64,000 bases of DNA, from NCBI GenBank assembly GCA_020002185.1, contig CM034533.1:40952116-41016115 (forward strand), written 5' to 3'. The DNA is from Paraescarpia echinospica (Eukaryota > Annelida > Polychaeta > Sabellida > Siboglinidae). Shown one piece after another: positions 1 to 12,660 of this stretch (its first letter is position 1; every line of letters begins with the position of its first letter). Position numbers and translations under genes: made by a program. A model generated the notes under the pieces. The model was not told the DNA's origin and made no database searches. It was given only the letters and a program-made list of their open reading frames with translations.

Positions 1-480
1 GATATACAAGAAAAGGGAGACAGGCAGGCAGATAGACGGCGAAACATCAGACAGAGATAGAGAGACCGGTGTATTGAGATACAAAAAAGCGATATATAGA
101 GGAACAAACACAAGCAGACAGATAAATACGAATATACACGCATATAACGAGACGCAGAGACACATAAAGAATAAAAAAACCGAGTTAGTAAAACTGATTA
201 GCACAGAAATAGTGAGAGAGACTGATGGAGACACATAGCTAGCGAGAGAAAGAGACAGTGGGTTCGAGACAGAAAGAAAGAAAAAAAAGACGTACAGACA
301 GTTGTAAACAGAGAGGGGAAAGAGGGTGATAAAGAGTGACAGGCAGAGACAAAGAGGGAGGCAGAGAGAGACATTGAGAAATATATATATATATATATAT
401 AATATATGTAAGACAAAAGGACATAGAGATATAGAGATACAGTGAAAGTCAGGGTAAGAGACACAGAAATACAGCGAGAT
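1..480. repeat. Degenerate purine-rich (GA/GACA/GATA) low-complexity DNA
   Basis: The + strand is almost entirely A and G with scattered gaca, gata and gaga words and a short (TA)n at 381-402. It grades into the pure GA tract that follows. Open frames on the minus strand are strings of Ser, Leu, Phe and Cys produced by the repeat and are not genes. Confidence 0.85.
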
Positions 481-522
481 AGATGGAGAGACAGAAACAA
501 AGACAGAGAGAGAGAAAGAGAA

Positions 523-683
<161 letters not shown>

Positions 684-695
684 GAGAGCGAGAGA

Positions 696-810
696 GTTAG
701 ATAGATAGATAGATAGATAGATAGATCGATAGATAGATCGATAGCTAGCTAGCTAGATAGATAGATAGATAGTCAGATAGACAGATAGACAGATAGACAG
801 AGAGACAGTC

Positions 811-853
<43 letters not shown>

Positions 854-860
854 TAGATAG
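696..860. repeat. (GATA)n then (GACA)n compound microsatellite
   Basis: GATA units at about 698-776, interrupted by gatc and gcta variants, pass directly into GACA units at about 777-853 through mixed gatagaca units. GATA/GACA compound repeats are a known satellite type in animals; here the order suggests conversion of one tetranucleotide into the other by point change and slippage. Confidence 0.93.
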
Positions 861-1640
861 GGAGAGAGAGAGAAAGAGAGACATGGATAAATGGAAACTC
901 AGTGTTCACAATTACAGAGGTATAAAAACAAATCCTTACAGATATATAAAAAGCAGAATGAGATATAGATTGGGAGACGGAGAGAAACATAGATATATAG
1001 AGACACGTCGGCTGATATGTGTAGAGAGAAACAGAGAGAAAGATACACACATATAAGAGGTACTGATGGTTAGGTAGACAGACTGACCTAGATATAGAGG
1101 TACACTAACACAGAAACATTAATATATTGACGTCCTTCCTTCTGTACATCCACCTGATACCACTTTCTTAGCCGACGAGTCTCATTTATTTTCATAAACA
1201 TAAATAGAGAAACACTGAGATACAATGACAGAAATAGAGAAGGGGGAGACAGAAAGAGAGACAAAAGTATATCTAAACACAGAGACTGACAGAAAGAGAA
1301 AGATCGAACGAACGTAAATCAGGGTGAAAAATAGCAAAATAAAAAAATTTACTATCATAAAGACAAGCAGGCAAACTGGTAGAGAAATAAAGACAGATAG
1401 ATGGGAAGACAAACATAGAAAGAGAAAAGATGCAGATATATAAAACGTCAAAAAAACAGACAAGTAGAGGCACCAAGTTACATAGACAGACAGATACATC
1501 GTTCAGACAGACATATACAGCGAGACAATGTGAGACAGAGAGGGAGACAGAGGGAGACCAAGAGAGACAGAGATATACAGTTGGATACAGTTAGACCGAC
1601 AGTGAGATAGAGAGACAGATAGACATATAGGTAGACAGAC
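861..1640. repeat. Decayed purine-rich repeat DNA between the two GA tracts
   Basis: A stretch of about 780 bases with residual gaca, gaga and gata words, but diverged and interrupted by ordinary AT-rich sequence (for example 1120-1200). I see no gene or mobile-element signature. Frames open on the minus strand again have Ser/Leu/Phe/Val-biased composition typical of translated CT-rich repeat. Confidence 0.7.
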
Positions 1641-1649
1641 AGACAGACG

Positions 1650-1858
<209 letters not shown>

Positions 1859-1979
1859 AAAGTGTAAGACACAGAGAGGGAGTGTGATAGAAACCCAGTA
1901 AACACACAGCTAGAGAGACCGAGACGCAAAGAGAGAGAGAGAAACACAGACAGAGAAAAGAAAGCGATAGAGAGAGAGA

Positions 1980-2128
1980 GGGGGGAAGGACGGATGGATG
2001 AAGGGAGGGAGGGACGGATGGATGGATGGATGAAGGGAGGGAGGGAGGGAGGGAGGGAGGGAGGGAGGGAGGGAGGGAGGGAGGGAGGGAGGGAGGGAGG
2101 GAGGGAGGGAGGGAGTGAGGGAGAAAGT
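1980..2128. repeat. (GGGA)n / (GGAT)n microsatellite
   Basis: Starts with mixed ggac, ggat and gatg units (1985-2030) and becomes an almost pure GGGA run from about 2033 to 2115. The G-rich strand has many GGG triplets at regular 4-base spacing, so it could fold into G-quadruplexes. Confidence 0.95.
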
Positions 2129-2129
2129 G

Positions 2130-3329
2130 AGTGAGGGGGAAATGGAGGGATGGGGGAGGAAGAAAGAAAAACAGATATATAGACATGAAAACATTGAGTA
2201 GTATATATGAGTAGAGACAGAAAGACAGGGAGATATAGAGAGAAATAACATAAAACAGACTTACAGTGAGGTAAAAAATAAAGTTATCAAAGAGATTGAT
2301 AGGCAGACTGGTGGAGAAACAGTACGCAACACTGTAACGATGACTTTGCGACATTCGTAGTTCCACATATATTCACCAGGGGGCTTCACCGAATTTAGCG
2401 GAAACAACAGAGGATGATTAAGCTTCCCAATTTCCCCGTTACGAAGCGCATTGTAAGTCAATAAATCACAATCTCCTACTATGCATGAGTGGGCTCTACA
2501 TCGAATCTGACATCACCACACATGCTGCGCAATAAGGGTAACCCCACAGCCTCTACACACCCGGCCCATTCCGTCGGTTCCGATGCATCCACATGTTAGC
2601 TTCTATTTTACCAATTACTGCCTAAGTGAATTGTAATTGAACCTTGTAAACTTTTTTTCTCGGAAATCCGCATCGTTTGCATCCCTGCGTAAGAGTCAGC
2701 GTGCCTACAACGATCGTCTACTTGGAGGGATTATGTGCTCCTATCATTTCCGCTTCCTCCAAATTTTCGACATCCGTCTGCCTACTATCAAGGCGTGCTG
2801 ACCCAGGAAAGAAGAGTTCCATAGTCTTGCCGCAAAGGAGGTTCCAGTCACCGATCGTCCCACTGACCCACTTGGCCATCCAACTCGCCTGACTCGGGAA
2901 GCACATCAGGTATTTTGTTTTCTCTATCGTCATCCCTAATCACACGGCCAAAGGGTCGTGCTCAATACAACAATGTTGCAGGCGTGAGTGTGTAACGACA
3001 TCAGTGCGATGACAATGACAATCAAAGTATATTTTTAAGAAATGAAAACATTACAGAAATGCACATGTACATGCATACATAGTTACGTTTTATTTAGGAA
3101 ATGTTGTTGATGTGACGCTGTTGTGTTGACCAAGGAGGCCCCCTTTGAGCCAAAGAGGTCACTATCGTGACAGCCACCCATAAACAATACACAGTTAAGT
3201 TCATATTAATAATGATATGGCTGCGAATGAGAAAGAAAAATTTCTTTGGAAACCTAGACACTGGAGTGAAGTCGACAAACTGCAGATCGTCGGATGCCTA
3301 ATGAGTTGGCTGGCTCTTTGACACTGATG
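2130..3329. other. Non-repetitive stretch, no gene recognised
   Basis: After the GGGA tract the composition returns to ordinary sequence. Both strands are open for about 70 codons around 2677-2933, with somewhat higher GC, but neither translation resembles a family I know and there is no splice signal pair. I cannot assign anything here. Confidence 0.5.
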
Positions 3330-3344
3330 TCAAGCGCCATTACA

Positions 3345-3524
3345 TACCTGCTTCAACGAAGGACACCACCTCGTAACAGTGACAGCCGTACGTGATCTAC
3401 ATCTTCTATGTCGTACAGCGAAGCGCTGACGGTCTCTGGTAGAGTCGTTGGTGGTACCAGCTAAGTTCACCTGCAGCCTCTGCCACCCGCCGCTGCCGGA
3501 ATTCGCACGGATCATTTTAAACAA
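3345..3524 (-). CDS. Weak candidate coding exon, unknown product
   Basis: On the minus strand an ATG at 3524 opens about 60 codons (MFKMIRANSGSG start, Arg-rich second half) in a locally GC-rich island. The frame runs into an AG|GTATGT-like donor near 3344-3345 (read 5' to 3' on the minus strand: ttgaagcag then gtatgt), after which it would stop within a few codons. This is what a first coding exon could look like, but there is no recognisable domain and a second frame is partly open as well. I see the donor-like site directly; that it is used is a guess. Chance alone is a fair alternative. Confidence 0.18.
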
Positions 3525-3559
3525 GGTGCAGTGTAAGAACAGCCTGGCCAGACAATACT

Positions 3560-4720
3560 TCGTAAGAGAGATAGATGTTGTAATTCAGTAACATGATAAG
3601 TGATTATATTATGGTTATGTTAGTCAAATAGATAGTAAACGAGTATTGTTTAGAATTAGTATCGTTAGTACTTTGTTATGATCAGTGTTGTTTAGAGGCG
3701 TTGTCGCATGCATGCTTAACAAAGTACTGTTGGTTTATGATATAGGTTTGTATGTTTAATGAAATATATGATTTGTATTAAGACTATTTTGGTAGAGTTG
3801 TAGTTATTGTAATGCAATTATAACGTTACCGTTAACACACGAGTTAACATAGAGTCAGGTCAGCGTTAGTTAATTAGGTTTGAGTTACATCTTTGTGAAT
3901 TAATGTATGAATATATTATATTTGTAGATCATTAGGGTCATTGATAGTTTAGGCATAGAATACGCTATAACGTGTCTTTAATGTATGATAGTGGTTACTT
4001 TATTGTTAAGTGAATTCAAGATGTCTCGTTCTTCCACCTTGTACCCTGTTGTTTACGTACTGTACTTTTATGCGATCTTTCTGTCCTTGCCTTCCACTGC
4101 ATTATGTCGTCGGTTATTGGTTGTCCGCCTGCATCCATTCCTATTACGCGACCTGGCCACACCTTTCCGCCAAGATGTATTGCATACTGATCTCTCTCCC
4201 CCCCCCTCTCTCTCGTCTCTATCTATTTACATGCTTCTTCGTGGTTTTCGCATACAGCTTGTGCTACTTCGGTCGACCTCCATGCTTGACAACTACTCCT
4301 TCACCCGTTAGCTGTATCCAACAGCGACATTACCTTTGCATCACCACCACTTAATAGTCCTGCGGCCCACGGTCTTAGTTTCATTTGTGCTTCTGAATGT
4401 GTACAAGGAACCACTGGCTTGTGCTGTTGTGATTATAGCATACACCTGTATCTGTGGATAGCAATTAGCAATTCATAGTCAGTGCTAAATTAGATTTACG
4501 TCATCGTTCAGTTAGTATGTTCATTAATAAGTTTGATTAGTTAGATGTTAAGGCCTGCTAATTTAATTTGTTTCCTTTACGACAAACGCTAATTTGGGTC
4601 GAGCACATGCGTTCTGACTAGTACTAATCGTAAATATGAACTAATCCATAGTTCATAATACATAATTACGTCTGTGTTGTAATATTGTAATATTAACGTT
4701 AACGTTATACATAGATTGGG
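3560..4720. other. AT-rich unique DNA with a short pyrimidine-rich patch
   Basis: Mostly AT-rich sequence full of gtta/gtata words. At about 4190-4220 there is a C/T-rich patch (tctctctcccccccctctctctc). The frames open over 3985-4354 overlap each other, are rich in Leu/Ser/Cys and look like chance. No gene or element recognised. Confidence 0.5.
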
Positions 4721-4723
4721 TTT

Positions 4724-4946
<223 letters not shown>

Positions 4947-5281
4947 GTATAAAGTTTAAGAGATTAAGGGTAGCTTTAAGTTTCGTACAGCGGTTAGTTT
5001 AACACAAAATAAACATATATTATTTAGTTTTTCGTTATGTTTACATATTTTACATATATTTTATGTTTAATTTTACTTTGAACATAACTCAAAATGTATG
5101 TTTTTTGGATGATGAAACAAACAATGTAAAGCAAAATTTATAATCAAACATTATGTTAACTTACAGGTTTTATTACTGTATTAGATTAGGCTAGGTTTAT
5201 TAGATATAGTGTATGGCACTAATAATTATTAATATTAAGCTAACGTTCGCAATAAGTTAGTTATAGTTATGCGTGATGTGT
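4947..5281. other. AT-rich stretch, nothing recognised
   Basis: About 335 bases of AT-rich sequence upstream of the LINE. It may include the 5' region of that element, but no motif lets me draw the boundary. Confidence 0.4.
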
Positions 5282-5299
5282 TTTTTAACAATCGCTATC

Positions 5300-5860
5300 A
5301 TCAGAGATAAAAATGCAATAATCGACAAACTAGAATTAAAAATCAATGATCCCGAAGAGTACTCAAAAAGAAAAATCTGATCATTACAGGTTTAAACCTG
5401 CACACCTACGTCAACACACTGACCAGCGCCACGACTCGATCTACCCGGCAATCCACACGACACTCATACGGCAACGCCAGTGTAACAATGAAAGCAGACT
5501 TTATGACATTTGCGAAACAAAAACTTGGCACAACATTCGAGCTGTGCAACATTACGGCCATTCACGATCTCCCATCGAGACCGGATGGAACTCGACCGGT
5601 CATCGTGCAGCTACTGTGTGGGGGAAAGAAGGCAGCGCTGATGGGCAAACGAGGTTCGCTGAGAGATGCACGTCTGTATACATAAGCGATCACCTAACAT
5701 CATTCAACAGTGAACTGTTTCATTAAGCGAGACAACTGTGATGTGAAGCGAAGATACGCGCGCCGTGAACTGTTACGTCTTCATAATCATAAGGCGTCGT
5801 GAAGGCGCCCCAATGATGCAGATCAAACAAACGTCTGAACTTGTGAGATTGTCGCCATGA
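5300..5860 (+). pseudogene. LINE ORF1p remnant (coiled-coil tail plus RRM-like domain)
   Basis: In LINEs ORF1p is the nucleic-acid chaperone that coats the RNA. Here a helical lead-in (IIDKLELKI) runs into the conserved linker DPEEYSKRK (canonically LEQYSRRK), followed after a frameshift by LIITGLNLH. The middle of the domain reads FAKQKLGTTFELCNITAIHD, then LPSRPDGTRPVIVQL, the pattern of the RRM beta strands, and then ISDHLTSFNSELF in another frame. The last block, GAPMMQIKQTSELVRL, ends at a TGA at 5858-5860. At least three frame changes are needed to read through, so it is a pseudogene. The order and spacing of the blocks are what I see; the family assignment rests on remembered ORF1p patterns. 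Confidence 0.8.
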
Positions 5861-5914
5861 ACATTACAGAGACAGTAGACTTCTATACAAGTAAACCATA
5901 GAAACGATATAGCA

Positions 5915-6660
5915 ATGGCGGATGATCACGTAATTGCTGATCGTGTGTCGTTACCTTTTGTTAATCTTTCCGATGATGGGTTCTACTCTATTAATACATA
6001 TACTACAGATAATAAATTAAATTGTGAAGTAATGGAGACTATTTTTTAGACTTTTAAATATACCGAACGGCGTATGTAATTGTGAGACGGATGTCGATCT
6101 TGAGAATAGCTATTATGATATCATAATATCCTGTAAATATTACACTAACCAGCAATTCAACAATGACCATGTATAAAAAGCGAAGTTGATCTCTGTTTGG
6201 TACACTTCAATGTCAGAAGCCTAAGCGCTAGTCTTGATGAAATTCAAGATTTTCTTAAACTGCTCACAATACAATTTGATATTATACCTATTAGCGAAAC
6301 ATGGTTGAACAAAGACACCATTCCCCGTTATAATTTTCATGATGATGAAGCGTTTCACATAGTCAGAGATAACAAAAAAGTGGTGGTGTGGTTATTTGTA
6401 TTAAGAAGAAACTTAATGGCCAAATATGTGAAACCAAGTCGACGGTACTTGACGATGTACATGAATGCACAACTGTTGAATTTATAATTAATTGAAACAA
6501 AACTGCATTATTCATACGTGTTGATTTCAATATAGATTTGTTTAAATGCGACAGTCATTGTGCTACGAAACAATTTATTGATTTGATGTATAATCTTAAT
6601 CTCTGGCGTTGGTAGTCCGTCGTATCCGACGATGACGATGCTGTGCTAGTCATATATGTG
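5915..6660 (+). pseudogene. LINE ORF2 5' part: start and apurinic-like endonuclease remnant
   Basis: ATG at 5915 opens MADDHVIADRVSLPFVNL and stops at 6047-6049; the neighbouring frame then continues with a CKYYTNQQFN block. From 6197 the endonuclease core is readable: VHFNVRSLSASLDE, then FDIIPISETWLN, the typical (N)xRS and SETWL motifs of APE-type LINE endonucleases. A frameshift near 6378-6410 spoils the next part, after which VLDDVHECTTVEF can be read. The GDFN motif survives as VDFNIDL (6519-6540), with the first Gly lost. SDDDAVLV near 6635 matches the start of the last SDH-type motif, already degraded. Endonuclease activity nicks target DNA for target-primed reverse transcription; this copy could not do so. 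Confidence 0.83.
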
Positions 6661-6799
6661 GTGTGTGTCCTGATTATGTAGGACAATTCTGGACGCACAT
6701 AGTCTCTTGGAAGTCTCTCTCTCGAAACAAAAACTTGCACAACATGTCATGCATTAGTAAATCCAATTGACTGAATAAGCCAATTTTTAGATGCGTAAA

Positions 6800-7335
6800 A
6801 TATGCTCTGTGTGTCTACATATATTTTTAAAAAGGATTCCACACAGTTGATCAACATTTATTATGTAAAATATAATGTCTTGGTATCCGCGAAATGGCAT
6901 GTATGTGGTTAAACAGTTATCTAGAAAACAAAAGACCATTTGTGTCAATTAACAAATGTTTGTCTGCTGTACGCAATGTATCATATGGTGTGCCCCAATG
7001 TTCGGTTTTAGGCCCCACGCTATTTATACTGTACGTTAATGATATATGCAGCATATCTAACCATATCTAAGCTTGTAAAATACATGTTGTTTGCCAACAA
7101 GCAGTCAGGGTCTATTTGTTAGGCGAGAATCGACGAACACATTGAGAGCTAGTTGTGATTTAAAACGGGTACTCGTTCATCCCACGCTGAGACCAATGAA
7201 TGTCTATGTCTACGGTGTGCGATTGTGGATTTCTCTGAATAATGACATCAAAACATTAATACTATAATTGCTTTTAAATCTAAATATAAAAACGCCTTTT
7301 TCACAAATATGTTACTATGGAAATGACGTTCTGAT
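6800..7335 (+). pseudogene. LINE ORF2 3' part: reverse transcriptase and C-terminal remnant
   Basis: RT motif A is recognisable as KGFHTVDQHLL (6819-6860), with both usual aspartates replaced and a stop codon just before it. Then, in one frame broken by a single TAA, come MACMWLNSYLENKRPF and the motif VSYGVPQCSVLGPTLF (6979-7026), in which the near-invariant Gly of PQGS is Cys. The catalytic FADDT motif is reduced to YMLFANK (about 7082-7102). The C-terminal block VYGVRLWISLNNDIK (7206-7250), then one base out of frame IIAFKSKYKNAFF, ends at a TGA near 7328. Fingers and part of the palm between the endonuclease and motif A are deleted. Catalytically dead by several independent lesions. Confidence 0.85.
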
Positions 7336-7779
7336 TTCTGCTATCTAATATGTGATGACCTATGTATCTTGCATCACAATAAGTACATTGAGAATGTACT
7401 TCATGTATTGATTCTAGTGTGCGAAAAAAGGAAAAAGTACATATGTTGAAAACTTAATGCGTTTACTTTAATACGATTTTTGTTAGGGGTAAACTTACAT
7501 AAAAGTCACTGTGTTCATGTTTACCGCCTTCAAACATTGTATACGCATATATGTATGTATTTTGATATGACTATATCGCATTAAATATATAGATGTGTAT
7601 GTGATTATATACACGTATATATACACGGTTGCCTTGCACTGTATCATGTTGCCAATGTTTAAATAAACGAATCAAACAATCAGTCGTTATTTACATAGTG
7701 CGATGTTTCCGAATATTGCACCTCTAGATTGTTTGAAAAATATGTTTTGGTTAAAGGGTATGTACGGCGATATATAGGC

Positions 7780-7947
<168 letters not shown>

Positions 7948-7969
7948 TATATATATAATATATATATTG

Positions 7970-9086
7970 GCTAACATGTAGGGAGCTATAATAACTGAGG
8001 TTTCGTATAAATAAAATGTCTCCATTCTGTTTATTTCCAAATACGTCTACATTAACAATATTACAATTCATGTTATTGCGCTGACAAGTATACATCATCT
8101 ACCGTTAGGAACTGATAAACAAGAATTTCAAAACGCAGGAACAAATCGAACATATCCCCTACTCTTGCCGAATTATGTCATTTTTCCAGTTTGTGCGACA
8201 ATTTGTTAACTTCTCTAAAATACACCACCAACTGGTAGATCAGAGGCCAATGGTCCAATGAAGCAAAAAATGAACAGAGAAAAAAAACGAATGCATCTCG
8301 GTGCCTCGGAGGAGATACGATCTACATTTAGAGTTCTAATGAGATCCAAAGTTAACATACTAATATTTGAATACTATGTGTACCAAACATTTTTTTGTCC
8401 ACTTCACCTATCATTTCGGCGGCACCTGTCACCGACTTCCGCTTCCGGCCATCTTACACCTCTTAACTCTCTTTTGTAAGTTTTTGGGGCGTCTTCTTCT
8501 CTCGCCGATGGTTTTCAATATCCTGCCTACTTTGGTGGAATTCAAACGACATGACCTTATGACCACCAACGTCATCTTTTTGTTGACTTGACTGGCTCTG
8601 TATTCACTCTTTTCGAACTTTCTAGTTGCTGATAAAATTATTCCATATCTGGTGTTCAAATGTATGCACAAGCGTTTGGTTTATATCTCTTTAATCTGGT
8701 CTGCGCAAGATCATCCTGAATAGACATAAACCTATCCCTCCATGAATCACTGCATTCCTTATCGGTTGGGTTGAATTATGACTGAGCGAATGTCACAATG
8801 AAGTTGATCTCGGTTATTTTTTGGAAATTATTTTGCAGGAATGTTCTATGCCTCTACAACTTGCAAGTGGCCGAATGTAGCTTCATCCAGTTGCATTGAG
8901 ATGGTTTGTCAGAATCCGTCATGATAAGGTGTGGTCACTGCCATCACGTCCACAAAGTGCTCCAGGGAAACAACATCGCATATAGGCCAGAACACCACAG
9001 GCTGCGTTTGACGTAAACATGAAGCTTGCATTAAGTAAATATTACTAGGAATTTCATGTACTATCGCATTTATAGTATCGGTCTAT
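7970..9086. other. Unique sequence, no gene recognised
   Basis: Ordinary mixed sequence. Short overlapping open frames on both strands at 8258-8671 have no recognisable product or clear splice sites. Confidence 0.5.
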
Positions 9087-9226
9087 CAGTGGCGGATTTA
9101 TATTTTGCAAAATTATTGGACTAATTTGCTCCCCCCCTCCTTGGCGTTGAATTCTAACCTACCCCAATACAATGTCATATAGATTATACCCCGCCACACA
9201 CATCCTGAAATCTGGATCCGCCATTG
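9087..9226. mobile_element. Short MITE with CARTGGCGGAT terminal inverted repeats
   Basis: The left end starts CAGTGGCGGATTTATA and the reverse complement of the right end starts CAATGGCGGATCCAGA, so about 13 of 16 terminal positions match. The element is 140 bp, has no ORF, and is bracketed by TAT on both sides (9084-9086 and 9227-9229), a plausible 3-bp target duplication within TA-rich DNA. Ends of this general TGGCGGAT style recur in short nonautonomous DNA transposons of many invertebrates as I recall. The superfamily is not determined. Confidence 0.68.
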
Positions 9227-9229
9227 TAT

Positions 9230-11530
9230 ATACATGTAAACAGGTTGGCATGATATTTCACTACGAGGGGAAGGACATGAATTCGCCAGGAGATGAATTT
9301 GCCAGTTATAGTGTGTTATAGTCTTGCCAGTTTTGGTACAAATATCGTGCTTAGTGTCTACAAATTGTGGTGGATTTTTACAGCTTTGCATATATACTAT
9401 ATTTCAAATGAAATTTGTTCCTTTTGTAATATATTTGGGCTTTGATAATTAAGAAATTATTAAAACACCAAGTAATCATACTTTTTTCTCATTATAATAT
9501 AAAAATAGTAATAACGAAGTTTTTTTGTTTATTTTATCATTTTTTGGAAATTTTGTCCACAGAATTTTCAAATAGTGACAGAAAATGATGTATGTAACAA
9601 AAACCTTGGTGAGGTACAATTGTTATGTTATTATTAGCTTTGATATATATTAATCTTTAATTGTGCCAAATATTTAAGAGTTCTGGTTACAAAATAATTT
9701 TTACGGTACATTTAAAAAAAAAATGGCAATTTGGTCCGACCTCGGAAATTTATCTTATTTCCTCTAAGAATTAGCGAATTTTTTAAATATATAATATATT
9801 GTGAGACATGTTTGGATATTTATTTGTATTGATGATCACACTACAGAAATAAGTCAAAATATTGTAATAAATGTGATATTTCAAGTAAGTTTACCAAGGT
9901 TTAAATTGTTAAAAATTGGTCACCAGTTGGACCGTTTATGGCCCAGACGGTGGGTGTCTTCATTCCGATGTAACATTTTATATGTATGACAAGTTGTACA
10001 TAGTTAGAATCATATTTGAATAAAGCATAACATGGTAAAATGTCATGTGTTTCTGGATTGTATTGGACAAGAGACTAAACCAAGGGCTGCATCCATAAGT
10101 CGGTTCGTTAGGTAGTGCCTATCGCCTATTGGGGAGTTATAGTCGAAAATCGTGAGATTATAGCTAATTTGCATATTCTTGCGACAAATGTGCGTACTAT
10201 AATTGTTCACTGACGTAATCATAACCAGATACGTTGAAAACATGCGTTTGGACACATCAATTGTTTGTATGTTTACAATTCGAGATATTCAGAAAAGTGA
10301 TATATGTATTTTAACGGCGATACCAAATTTGCATATTAATGGGTTTATGCAAAAACGCTCAAGGATTCATGGGTGGCATCAGACGGATTATTGACATAGA
10401 AGGTTAGAAGGTCACACCAATGCAAAAAACATCGTGCGGACCCCAATGCACGCATCACTGGTCAACACCCGGACTATAGTATCTTTGTTATTTGGTGCGC
10501 TTATCATTTCTAGTTTGTTTCGTTGGCTAATTTGCAAAGGACTCTTGTTTTTAAATTCTTTGGCTTTGTTTCGCTAGTCCATTTGAGCTTGTAAGTTTGC
10601 ATTTGTGTCCACTACATACATACGTACCATATCTGCCGTATCTCTACCATATCTCTCCCCATTCTTCTTTCTACTTACAATGCTATCTATCTACACTCGC
10701 TCTCCCTATACCTCGTCCTCTCTTAACCAGCCTAACAAACGACCGACTCATTTAGCCTGTAGCACATACTAGTGCTACTGTCGTGTTGGTATGACGGGTA
10801 GTCTGCGTGTTTGTTGTGAGAGATTCCGAAATTGTCTGCAAGTCAGTGTCTTGTCGTCGTAGAGTACTGCTGCGTCGGTGTGATGGATACTTCACCGCGA
10901 TTGCTTGTTGTGTGCTAGTCCTGGCATGCCTGGCGAATGAGTATCTTGTCTTTGAGTGTACTATGGGTTGAGGCCGGGGGACCACGTATCAAGTAGGCAA
11001 TCTTATTCGTTATTTTACAGGGAACATTCACACAAATGTTCAACTTACCATGACAATCAAACCATTCACCTCGTGCATTGGGCGTAGACGTTGCAATTAA
11101 TGTAAATGTTTGCTATCCGTGCCTACAATAATCATTACTCTCTTTTTGTAGAGGCCTTCGTTTTTAACTGGTCCAGTACCAACAAAGGTAGCTGGATGGA
11201 TAGAAAAATAAAATATGTGTATACATTCACACTAAAGTTCAAATGAAACGTGAGCGAGACTGCAACTGCTACTGTGTGACACAGTTCATTCTCGTTGATG
11301 GGGTTTGCACAAAGACCCACCAATTGCTTCATTCTTACTTCAAAATAGTCATAATTATTGGCAGTCAGCGTTGTCAAGGCTGTGAACAGCTGGTTGATAC
11401 GTTTGCCTAACCTAACTGAGCGTCAAGTTCCATCAAAAACACAATCAGCGAGAAATTCTGTCATTTATTTTCATTTCGGATGCTACTGCTGTATCATCAT
11501 CGCTTTGGCCAAATGTTGTCTGCATTACCA
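9230..11530. other. AT-rich then mixed unique sequence, no gene recognised
   Basis: 9400-10040 is strongly AT-rich with poly(T) patches. 10620-10990 is less AT-rich, with a 77-codon minus-strand frame rich in Thr, Ser, Arg and Gln and no known domain. I see no convincing exon, RNA gene or transposon signature. Confidence 0.5.
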
Positions 11531-11531
11531 C

Positions 11532-11757
11532 TATTTACTCACTCACTCACTCACTCACTCACTCACTCACTCACTCACTCACTCACTCACTCACTCACTC
11601 ACTCACTCACTCACTCACTCACTCACTCACTCACTCACTCACCCACCCACCCACTCACTCACTCACTCACTCACTCACTCACTGACTCACTCACTCACTC
11701 ACTCACACACACACACACACACATACACACACTCACACACACGTGCGCGCTCACACA
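11532..11757. repeat. (ACTC)n microsatellite passing into (CA)n
   Basis: Tetranucleotide actc units run from 11532 to about 11704 with an accc variant block (11641-11652) and one actg variant, then a CA run with a short cgtgcgcgc patch. The Thr-His-Ser-Leu open frames through it are artefacts. Confidence 0.96.
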
Positions 11758-12024
11758 CGAGACAGTTGAACGTCTTCGAGCAGGGATCCCCGGTTTCTGT
11801 TCGTCATCCAAAAACAAAGATAATTATGCCATAAAGCAGAGGGAGTCTAAGGACCGTACTATTCACGAAGATATGGTAATTTACATTAATATAAATTGTA
11901 TGTTTTAATCGCACGAGAGTGCACCCACTTTTACAGTACATGTTTGTGTTCACGTGGATATGGGAATATAAATGACATAAGACAACTCAAAGAACACTGT
12001 CGCTCTAGATCGATTTATTTAAAT

Positions 12025-12290
12025 ACCTAGGGAGGAGCGAGGGGAGGAGGGAGGGAGGGAGGAGAGGGAGGGAGGGAGGGAGGGGACGGAGGACGGACGG
12101 GACTGACGGACGGACGGACGGACGGACGGACGGACGGACGGACGGAGGGAAGGAGGAAGGAGGAGGGCGAGGGGAGGGGAGGAGGGAGGAGGCGAGGGAG
12201 GGAGGAGGGGGTGGGAGGGAGGAGGGAGGGAGGGAGGGGAGGGAGGGAGGGAGTGGGAGGGAGTGAGGTGAGGAGGGGAGGGCGGATGGT
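12025..12290. repeat. (GGGA/GGAGG)n with an internal (GGAC)n block
   Basis: Degenerate ggga and ggag units surround a clean ggac run at about 12098-12146. The + strand is almost free of C and T outside the ggac block. The minus-strand Pro-Ser-rich open frames (149 and 106 codons) are artefacts of this repeat. Confidence 0.95.
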
Positions 12291-12540
12291 CTAGTCTTTG
12301 TAATTTCGCGTGCCCGTAGACCTTTTTGAGTGGGCACACAAATTTTCAACAGCCCCCCGCGGTCTTCCAATATTACAGTCGAGCCAGACGAGCCAGCGGA
12401 GAAGAAGAGTTGAATATACGGCCGCGCAAAAAAAACAATTTTCAGTAACCCCACGTCTTAGGATGTCACCAGTGGAGCCAAAACAGCGGAGAAGCTGCAG
12501 TTACGGCGGCGCGGCAGCGACAAATTTTCTACACCATTTC
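12291..12540. other. GC-richer unique segment between simple repeats
   Basis: About 250 bases with CpG-containing words (cggccgcgc, ggcggcgcggc). No product recognised. Confidence 0.4.
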
Positions 12541-12542
12541 GA

Positions 12543-12660
12543 TCGAGAGAGAGAGAGAGAGGGGGGGGGGGAGAGGGAGAGGATGCGTGAATGTATGCAT
12601 GTATGCATGTATGCATGTATGCAAGTATGCATATATGCATGTGTGTACATGCATGTAGGT
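12543..12660. repeat. (GA)n, poly(G) and (ATGT/ATGC)n cluster
   Basis: A short GA run (12543-12562), a run of ten G, then atgcatgt-type tetranucleotide units from about 12590 to 12657. Confidence 0.9.

Larger units (their letters stand above)
5282..7680 (+). mobile_element. Fossil two-ORF non-LTR retrotransposon (LINE)
   Basis: Pieces of a LINE lie in the right order on the + strand: ORF1 with an RRM-like domain (5300-5860), ORF2 start (5915), endonuclease (6180-6660), part of the reverse transcriptase (6800-7110), the C-terminal block (7190-7330) and a 3' untranslated region ending near 7680 with an aataaa-like signal (7661-7666). Frameshifts, stops and a large deletion in the N-terminal half of the RT show it is dead. 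The RRM-like ORF1 and the YGVRLW-type C-terminus suit CR1/L2-type elements of invertebrates, though I cannot fix the clade by eye. The 5' boundary is unknown, and no target-site duplication was found. Confidence 0.87.

Noticed and set aside
11532..11757. CRISPR-like array
   Set aside because: Four-base units with no spacers; a plain microsatellite in eukaryotic DNA.
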